From positions 186,001 to 250,000 of the forward strand of contig NZ_SMDD01000002.1 of NCBI RefSeq assembly GCF_004343255.1: 64,000 nt of DNA, written 5' to 3'. The notes under the pieces were generated by a model that did not search any database, was not told where the DNA came from, and was given only the letters and a program-made list of their open reading frames with translations. This DNA comes from Laceyella sacchari. GTDB lineage: Bacteria; Bacillota; Bacilli; Thermoactinomycetales; Thermoactinomycetaceae. The position numbers were made by a program, and so were the translations under genes. Numbering within the stretch: position 1 is the stretch's first letter; each line of letters opens with the position of its first letter. Of the stretch, positions 58,938 to 64,000 are shown in pieces.

Positions 58938-59732
58938 TCAGGCGTAATATTCACATCCGGTCATAGTCTCTTCATAGAGAGCGTCTAAACAGTTGCGCAA
59001 AACTCCGTTATAATAGCCCGTCAAAGAGCGTACTTTTCCTTTCTTGAATGCCTTAAATGCTTCTCTTAACGCATACAATCCTATGTCGGTTAGCTCGTTA
59101 ATGTCGTAACCAGAGCGTAACCATTTAATATTCATCAGAAACACGCCGTAAATTTTGTATAACAATTTTTTATCTCCTGTACGATTGAGTACTAGACTTT
59201 TGAATCGGTTGTACGGGTTTTTTCTAGAAAAACGTTTATTAAACTTCTCTATGATGCTTTTAGAAATTACTGCTTCGTCGTCATTTTCGACGGTCTTATC
59301 GCTTGTCTCGCTTGGCTGTTCCGGTTCTTCCCGTTGTGACAAATGCGCTGTGTCACTAGTAGAATATGGCAATAGAATATATAAATTCGAGCCGTAGCCG
59401 CCCGCTTTTTCTCGTAATACGTTCTTCTTCGCAATAATGCGCAATTCGATGAGTCGGTCAATCGCGCGGATAACCGTCCGGCGACTGATTCCGATACTTT
59501 CGGCTAAAGTGTCATGTTTAATGAACGCGGTACCGCAGAATTTGACCGCGTAGCGTGCTAGTAGCTTATAAACGGCGATAGCGTTTTTATTAAGTAGATG
59601 CGTTTTATGGTACAAGTGCTTGGCGACGGTTCCGTTTAAGTGTTCAACGTTTTTGAATAGCGAGTATTTCTTCGCGAGTTGCGCGTAGTTATTAGCGGTT
59701 TTATTAGCGGTTTTGTTTGCGGTTTTGCTCAT
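58938..59732 (-). CDS. Winged-helix replication-type protein
   Basis: 264 residues. N-terminal repeats TANKTANKTAN, then a winged helix (about 68-105: HDTLAESIGISRRTVIRAIDRLIELRIIAKK) and a C-terminal helical region (about 190-260). It resembles plasmid replication or HTH proteins of Bacillus-type plasmids. The AAAGGGGAG ribosome binding site lies in a hairpin (59739-59759), and a candidate antisense RNA is transcribed toward it from 59828, a layout typical of copy-number-controlled rep genes. Confidence 0.65.
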   Translation of the reverse strand: MSKTANKTANKTANNYAQLAKKYSLFKNVEHLNGTVAKHLYHKTHLLNKNAIAVYKLLARYAVKFCGTAFIKHDTLAESIGISRRTVIRAIDRLIELRIIAKKNVLREKAGGYGSNLYILLPYSTSDTAHLSQREEPEQPSETSDKTVENDDEAVISKSIIEKFNKRFSRKNPYNRFKSLVLNRTGDKKLLYKIYGVFLMNIKWLRSGYDINELTDIGLYALREAFKAFKKGKVRSLTGYYNGVLRNCLDALYEETMTGCEYYA

Positions 59733-59791
59733 GCTGTCGGCTCCCCTTTACCGAGAGCCCCGACTAACACACGATTATTAGTGTAGCGGTA

Positions 59792-59886
59792 TTGAAGCAT
59801 ATCCCGCCCACTTGCTATAATAAAAACCTCTTTAATGTGTTTTGTGTCGTTGTGTGTCGTCGGGCTTATGCTCGGCGCTTTTTTTT
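59792..59886 (+). ncRNA. Candidate counter-transcribed RNA
   Basis: On the plus strand TTGAAG (59792) and TATAAT (59816) are 18 bases apart. About 35 bases later an 8-bp hairpin CGTCGGGC-TTAT-GCTCGGCG (59858-59877) is followed by CTTTTTTTT. The predicted RNA is about 59 nt (from about 59828) and complementary to the leader of the rep-type gene at 58938-59732. No protein is encoded. Confidence 0.5.
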
Positions 59887-59898
59887 ATGTCTGAATGG

Positions 59899-60921
59899 CT
59901 AAACTCGGATATTTTGTATAGGCGAAAACTTGGCGTGTGTCTTCGATATGTCCGCGTCGGTCATCTGTACATATCGCCGAACCATTGAGATGGAAGAATG
60001 ACCTAGAATCTTCTGCAATGACATTACGTCGCCGTTATTCAGAAGGTATTGCGTCGCAAAGCTATGACGTAGAACGTGCGGCGATACTTTCCGCGTAATC
60101 CCCGCTTCTTCCGCGTACCTCTTTAATCGCTTGCGGAATATCTCCCGTTCTAGCGGATTCCCGTAGACCGTGCAGAACAGATAAACGCAATCTATTTCCT
60201 TTACCTCGGCTATTAGCTCTTTTAGTAACCGCCCGGTCTTGAGGCTGAACGGTACGAACCGGAATTTACCGCTCTTAGCGTTCTCGGCTTTAACGGTAAT
60301 GTTTTGTGTCTTAAAGTCGATATCATCAGCGGTAAGCGCGAGTGCCTCACTGATTCTCAACCCGGTGTCTAGTAGTAGAACGATTAGAACGTAATCCCGA
60401 AATCCAGCGAATCGCTTAGTATCAGGAATGCGTACCAGCCGCTTTATTTCATCCATCGTTAGCGCCTCTACCGCGTCCACGGGTTCTTTAACGAGCTTGA
60501 CAGCATGGAAAGGGTTGTCATCGGTGTATTTTTCGGATTTTAGGAAGTTAAAGAAATCGCGCAAATGTTTCAAATGCGTGTTAACCGTGGAAGGCGATAA
60601 ACCCGCCGTTTTATAGTCGTCATCGACAAATTGGTTATTTTCGTGTTTTACGTGGTTATACCGTAGATAGGAAATGAACTCCCGAACGGTCTGAACGCTT
60701 AACGCCCGCAAGGGTACATCTTGATGTCCGTTGTCTTCGACGAACTGTAAGAACTTGTTAACGGCTAGCCGCTTGTTAGTTAACGTGCCTTTCGCGGTGC
60801 CCTCCGCTTGTTTGGCGTAAATGTACATTTCGGATAGTTCCGGTAGGCTTGCTAACGTTTCATTAGAACGACTTAACGCCCGCTCTAGCTTCGCGCGGCC
60901 GCGTCTTCCGTTTTTCGGCAA
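59899..60921 (-). CDS. Tyrosine recombinase (integrase)
   Basis: 340 residues. An N-terminal core-binding/SAM-like domain (about 30-135) and a catalytic domain with R189 (GLRISEAL), H282-x-x-R285 (HVLRHSFATQYL), H308 (LGHSSIS) and the nucleophile Y317 (RRYVQM). It lies 140 bases from the tRNA-Ala gene, the usual place for an integrase whose attachment site is that tRNA. TTG start at 60921 with AAGGGGG upstream, and a TTGACA-containing promoter region between gene and tRNA. Confidence 0.92.
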   Translation of the reverse strand: MPKNGRRGRAKLERALSRSNETLASLPELSEMYIYAKQAEGTAKGTLTNKRLAVNKFLQFVEDNGHQDVPLRALSVQTVREFISYLRYNHVKHENNQFVDDDYKTAGLSPSTVNTHLKHLRDFFNFLKSEKYTDDNPFHAVKLVKEPVDAVEALTMDEIKRLVRIPDTKRFAGFRDYVLIVLLLDTGLRISEALALTADDIDFKTQNITVKAENAKSGKFRFVPFSLKTGRLLKELIAEVKEIDCVYLFCTVYGNPLEREIFRKRLKRYAEEAGITRKVSPHVLRHSFATQYLLNNGDVMSLQKILGHSSISMVRRYVQMTDADISKTHAKFSPIQNIRV

Positions 60922-61060
60922 TAAAAAAACCCCCTTAACACGCGCAAATAACGTGTCAAGAGGGTTAATGTCGGCACAAAAAAGTGTACCGCTACCCTAC
61001 CGAGTGAATGAACGTTAACACTCCGGTAAAATAACGGTACACCAACGCTTTTAAACCGTG

Positions 61061-61136
61061 TGGTGGAGCATAGCGGGCTCGAACCGCTGACCTCTACACT
61101 GCCAGTGTAGCGCTCTCCCAGCTGAGCTAATGCCCC
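61061..61136 (-). tRNA. tRNA-Ala (GGC)
   Basis: 76 bases including an encoded CCA. Acceptor stem GGGGCAT/ATGCTCC, D-loop with AGCTCAGCTGGGAGAGC, anticodon stem CTACA/TGTAG with loop CTGGCAG (anticodon GGC), TTCGAGC T-arm. Its 3' half from CCA through the anticodon stem is repeated at 25375, 48070 and 49940, so this gene is the integration target. Confidence 0.95.
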
Positions 61137-61385
61137 GTGTTCAATTGACTACAATAGTTATTGTATCCAGATGGAACACCAATGTCAACAACAAAATATC
61201 CATTCCGGAAAAGTTATTTTCTTTTACTATTGAAATATATTATCCACCTGAGTCGAGTTACAATCCCACCTCGGTTTCTTCCTTTCATCACAGCAGGCCC
61301 CTCGATCATCCCAAGATTCAGACTTTGCAAAATTCCCCTCTGCATCTATGCGGCATGGTATGATGCTTACAGGAGGTTTGTCGAC

Positions 61386-62165
61386 ATGGAAAAGTTACTC
61401 ACTCAATCTAAACCATTACAAGAAAACGGGTTCATTCGTTTCGACCTTAAACAATTGTGGTCATATCCGACACTGGGAGAAGAGTTGTCACAATTGCAAC
61501 AGGCGTTCGCCGATCTGCCGCCTGATCCTTATGCACCGAATCACACACGTTTCCGCCGCTATTCTCGGGCTATTATCTTGCCGTGGGATGGCACTTTTTA
61601 CTGGCTACCAAACCATGTCCGGGAAGATGGCGTGGAAGTCTGCGAATATTTTCAAGGGACCTTCAATGCCGAACATGTGGATACCTACCGGGCATTCGCG
61701 CCGCTGTCTGAAGCCACAAAGGCAAATCCCCTGTTACATAACATCATCCTCCATGATTATGAGCAAACGTTTTGGGATACGCGCGAATTGGTGATGCCCA
61801 TTCATGTCGGTGTGCATTTGGTCAATTTTCTTGTGAAACCGGGCGAAGAAGCATTCGCATCCCCCAACCACATCCATCAGGACGGCGAGCCGTTCACATT
61901 TGCTCATCTGATCACATACCGCAATGTGAAGGGTGGCCTTAATGCCATTGCCCATCCTGACTGTACTGGCAAGCAGTTGGATGAGGTTCCGGAACATCTG
62001 ATTCACACGCGATTCACGTTGACCGAACCCCTGGACTCTTACGGCGTTTGCGACAGGATGGTCAGCCACTATGTCAGCCCTGTCACTTGCGGCCCCAACG
62101 GCAACATCGCTGAGCGCGGCATGTTGCTGATCGATTATACGCCGACGGTGATTGCAATCACATAA
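61386..62165 (+). CDS. 2OG-Fe dioxygenase family protein
   Basis: 259 residues. It matches the family of Bacillus isoleucine dioxygenase-like proteins: RFRRYSRAIILPWDG near residue 60, and the iron-binding H-x-D in NHIHQDGEPFTFAHLITYRNV with a distal His in DRMVSHYVSPV. Members hydroxylate free amino acids using 2-oxoglutarate. ATG 61386 has GGAGGT 8 bases upstream; the frame is open to 61161 but without a site. It has its own terminator and lies in chromosome outside the element. Confidence 0.85.
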   Translation: MEKLLTQSKPLQENGFIRFDLKQLWSYPTLGEELSQLQQAFADLPPDPYAPNHTRFRRYSRAIILPWDGTFYWLPNHVREDGVEVCEYFQGTFNAEHVDTYRAFAPLSEATKANPLLHNIILHDYEQTFWDTRELVMPIHVGVHLVNFLVKPGEEAFASPNHIHQDGEPFTFAHLITYRNVKGGLNAIAHPDCTGKQLDEVPEHLIHTRFTLTEPLDSYGVCDRMVSHYVSPVTCGPNGNIAERGMLLIDYTPTVIAIT

Positions 62166-62210
62166 GATAGCGTAATTGAATGGAGAAAAAAGTTCCATTA
62201 GCAAACGATA

Positions 62211-62245
62211 AAAAAGCCCACGGCAGGTTGTTCCGTGGGCTTTTT
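62211..62245 (+). terminator. Strong intrinsic terminator
   Basis: AAAAAGCCCACGG and CCGTGGGCTTTTT arms with a 9-base loop, 46 bases after the dioxygenase stop. It may also end the convergent gene at 62247 because both arms carry A/T runs. Confidence 0.85.
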
Positions 62246-62246
62246 A

Positions 62247-63347
62247 CTAATAGAGCAAATCTTCCAGATTGAATTCGTCTGATTTTTTCTTTTGCAATTC
62301 TTGCTTGTGCCACTTTGCATCGGCGACGGCCACTTTGTTTAATTGCATCGTATCATTATAGCTGAGCACCGCCACATGCTCTCCCAATTGGTAATAAGAT
62401 TGCTTCACTTCTCTTTTGACCGGATTGCCAAACACCTTATTCACTCCGGCAATTTTCCAATGATTATCTTTTTGCTCCACTTCGATTCGTGTCAGTCTGT
62501 CTTCATGGAAAGTTAATCTGATCGCTCGATTCTTGTATTCATAACCGATGCGTTTGATTTTCTGCTCTTTATCTTGCTCTTCATACACCAAGTCCTTGCC
62601 GCAGGTGGTCAGCACCTGGTCATAAGAAGCACCCAAAGCGCCACAACCATATGCCGGCAAATCCCCAGCCTGCATGTATTGCTTCAGCTTTTGCGCTGCG
62701 GATTCCCCACCAGCCAAGGGCAGCTCTTTATCCGGGCTCGCTTTGTATTCCTTTTGCAACGCCGGAACGGATTTGTTCTCTCCCTTTGGTCTGATGTTGC
62801 TTCCTTCCAAGCGGATGGTGCGCAACAACCGCTTGTCTGGATCATACACGAAGGTCACTTTGTTCTTGCCCACAGGATAGGCATATTCGCTCACTTCATC
62901 ATTAAGTCCATTGTGTTTTGTGTCATTGAACTCTTTTTTTACCTTATTGAAAGTCACCTGTGAGAAAGCAGGATCAGTCACTTCCATCTCCGTCAACACT
63001 TCATTGGTGAAGAAATACGTCACCGACCGACCTGCTTCCCCTTTGATCCGCACTTCATGTCTCAATTCAAACGGGGCAGTCGTCGATTGCGAACGCAATT
63101 GATACACATAGTTGGGGCACTCTTTCATCACTTCATCCAAGTGATCCCCCAGTGCGCCGCAATCGCCGTAGATCAATTCATTCTTCTGCGCCAATCGTTT
63201 TGTCTTCACCTCTACCGGCTCATTACCGGCAATCTGCATCACCCATTGGTTGGTTTGATCCTCGAACGCAATCAGAATTATACTCAAGATCCCCGGGATC
63301 AACAGCACGCCAAAGACCGCGGACAACCATTTCTTTTTTTTCGACAT
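62247..63347 (-). CDS. Membrane-anchored protein with repeated Cys domain
   Basis: About 366 residues. Basic N-terminus and one membrane helix (about 8-28), then an extracytoplasmic region with two related segments: YGDCGALGDHLDEVMKECP near residue 60 and AYGCGALGASYDQVLTTCG near 235. Each is followed by a strand-rich stretch of about 100 residues. The upstream gene has another copy. GGGAGGG fits the second ATG (63347) best. Not recognised as a named family. Confidence 0.65.
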   Translation of the reverse strand: MSKKKKWLSAVFGVLLIPGILSIILIAFEDQTNQWVMQIAGNEPVEVKTKRLAQKNELIYGDCGALGDHLDEVMKECPNYVYQLRSQSTTAPFELRHEVRIKGEAGRSVTYFFTNEVLTEMEVTDPAFSQVTFNKVKKEFNDTKHNGLNDEVSEYAYPVGKNKVTFVYDPDKRLLRTIRLEGSNIRPKGENKSVPALQKEYKASPDKELPLAGGESAAQKLKQYMQAGDLPAYGCGALGASYDQVLTTCGKDLVYEEQDKEQKIKRIGYEYKNRAIRLTFHEDRLTRIEVEQKDNHWKIAGVNKVFGNPVKREVKQSYYQLGEHVAVLSYNDTMQLNKVAVADAKWHKQELQKKKSDEFNLEDLLY

Positions 63348-63368
63348 GATCATTTCCCTCCCTTGCCA

Positions 63369-64000
63369 TTAACGATAGGTTTGTTTCTCTTTAAACTCCC
63401 TTTTGATATAGCCAAAATTCGGCTCAAACATATCAGCTCGGCGCAACCAGATGTCTTGGCACTTGTTTTCGCTGAAAGAGAACGTAATCTCTTTCCCATC
63501 TATCTTGTATGTAAGATAAAGGGATTTGCTATCTAAGAACGTACTTTCTTTCTCCTGCATCGGCTTACCAAACACTTGCTTCACTTGTTCTGGGGTGATA
63601 GCGAGCGAAGGTCTCTCCACCGTTTTAAAATTTTTCTCAGAATAAGAGAAAGTGTTCACAGAAATGGAAGCCAATACTCCACGATAAAACTTGGTCTTGA
63701 TCTCTCTGTTTTTAAAGGCCCAATTCACATATTGAGTTTCTTCTCCCATGTCGTAACCCTTTGCAGATACGAGGGCGCCACACTTCTTGTATACCTCTGC
63801 CAAACTGCTTCCCAACGGGCCACAGTCGTAATTGATCATGTCCCCTTTGTCAAAGGCGGCCTTCAGCTTGAGCACCGCATCCATGCCGCCACTCGCTTCT
63901 TTGTGAGCAGGTGCCCGATGAACTCGGTTATAAGGATCATACTTCTTGACATAAGGGTATTGTTTGGGATCTTCTAACTCGATTTGTAACAACTTTTTGT
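63369..64000 (-). CDS. Related repeat-domain protein (partial)
   Basis: The frame is open to the window end, so the N-terminus is missing. The visible 207 residues contain NYDCGPLGSSLAEVYKKCG and the following strand-rich region, the same module as in the downstream gene. The C-terminal part (FSFSENKCQDIWLRR) is distinct. The two genes are 15 bases apart and probably form an operon. Confidence 0.6.
   Translation of the reverse strand, partial: KKLLQIELEDPKQYPYVKKYDPYNRVHRAPAHKEASGGMDAVLKLKAAFDKGDMINYDCGPLGSSLAEVYKKCGALVSAKGYDMGEETQYVNWAFKNREIKTKFYRGVLASISVNTFSYSEKNFKTVERPSLAITPEQVKQVFGKPMQEKESTFLDSKSLYLTYKIDGKEITFSFSENKCQDIWLRRADMFEPNFGYIKREFKEKQTYR

Larger units (their letters stand above)
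49940..61108. mobile_element. Integrated plasmid-like element in tRNA-Ala
   Basis: About 11.1 kb between two direct 48-base repeats, with a tyrosine recombinase gene beside the intact tRNA. Contents: serine resolvase with palindromic sites, GIY-YIG and HNH nucleases, a run of small phage/plasmid-like genes, two winged-helix replication-type proteins, iteron-like repeats, a candidate antisense RNA and a membrane-anchored DNA-binding protein. There is no relaxase, T4SS, capsid or terminase gene, so it looks like an integrating plasmid or satellite. Base composition (CG- and TAAC-rich) differs from the AT-rich island to its left. Confidence 0.85.

Noticed and set aside
49940-61108. Calling the 11 kb element a prophage or conjugative element
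   Set aside because: No terminase, portal, capsid, lysin, relaxase or type IV secretion gene was found, despite a few phage-like small proteins.

Overview
The window looks like chromosome from a Gram-positive spore-forming bacterium of the Thermoactinomycetaceae (Laceyella/Thermoactinomyces type). Evidence: a LiaFSR-type cell-envelope stress locus with a PspA/LiaH protein, a bacterial nitric oxide synthase, a subtilase whose mature part reads like thermitase, strong AGGAGG-type ribosome binding sites, frequent TTG/GTG starts and intrinsic terminators. The genus is an inference from remembered family resemblance; no 16S gene is present.

Layout. (1) 0-17.4 kb is ordinary chromosome: CAP-domain lipoprotein, liaIH-like genes and liaFSR, nos, a four-gene small-molecule cluster (heme-oxygenase-like metalloenzyme, two ATP-grasp ligases, MFS exporter), a DJ-1 family protein, the thermitase-like protease, DedA and a secreted beta/gamma-crystallin protein. 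Six copies of a short repeat with GTGTCTGG-type ends lie between genes in 7.2-19.3 kb. (2) 18.3-28.1 kb is a polymorphic toxin/immunity region with three toxin genes and several immunity-like genes, all on the minus strand. (3) 28-31 kb carries an ABC transporter, a broken small membrane gene and a HIT-family gene. (4) 31.0-44.3 kb is a compact 15-gene type II polyketide operon (ketosynthase pair, ACP, phosphopantetheinyl transferase, salicylate-synthase-like enzyme, aryl-CoA ligase, two cyclases, two methyltransferases, two cupins, a ferritin-like enzyme) with a divergent drug exporter. Just beyond it a structured leader RNA precedes yjdF. (5) 45-48 kb holds a decayed bacteriocin-like locus and a RelE-type toxin-antitoxin pair. 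(6) 48-49.9 kb is a small island remnant with an Imm1-like gene and the tail of a deaminase-like toxin. (7) 49.94-61.1 kb is an integrated plasmid-like element (tyrosine recombinase, serine resolvase, two winged-helix replication-type proteins, iteron-like repeats, a candidate counter-transcribed RNA) inserted in tRNA-Ala(GGC). (8) 61.1-64 kb returns to chromosome (2OG-Fe dioxygenase, repeat-domain membrane proteins).

The organising theme from 18 to 61 kb is tRNA-Ala. A 47-48 bp copy of its 3' half occurs at 25.4, 48.1 and 49.9 kb besides the intact gene at 61.06 kb. Three of the flanks share an arm sequence with TTGACCACA direct repeats, and an immunity gene lies next to the arm in each unit. 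This suggests serial integration of toxin/immunity units by an integrase that is no longer in the window, followed by a plasmid that uses the same site with different arms. The polyketide cluster sits inside this accretion zone.
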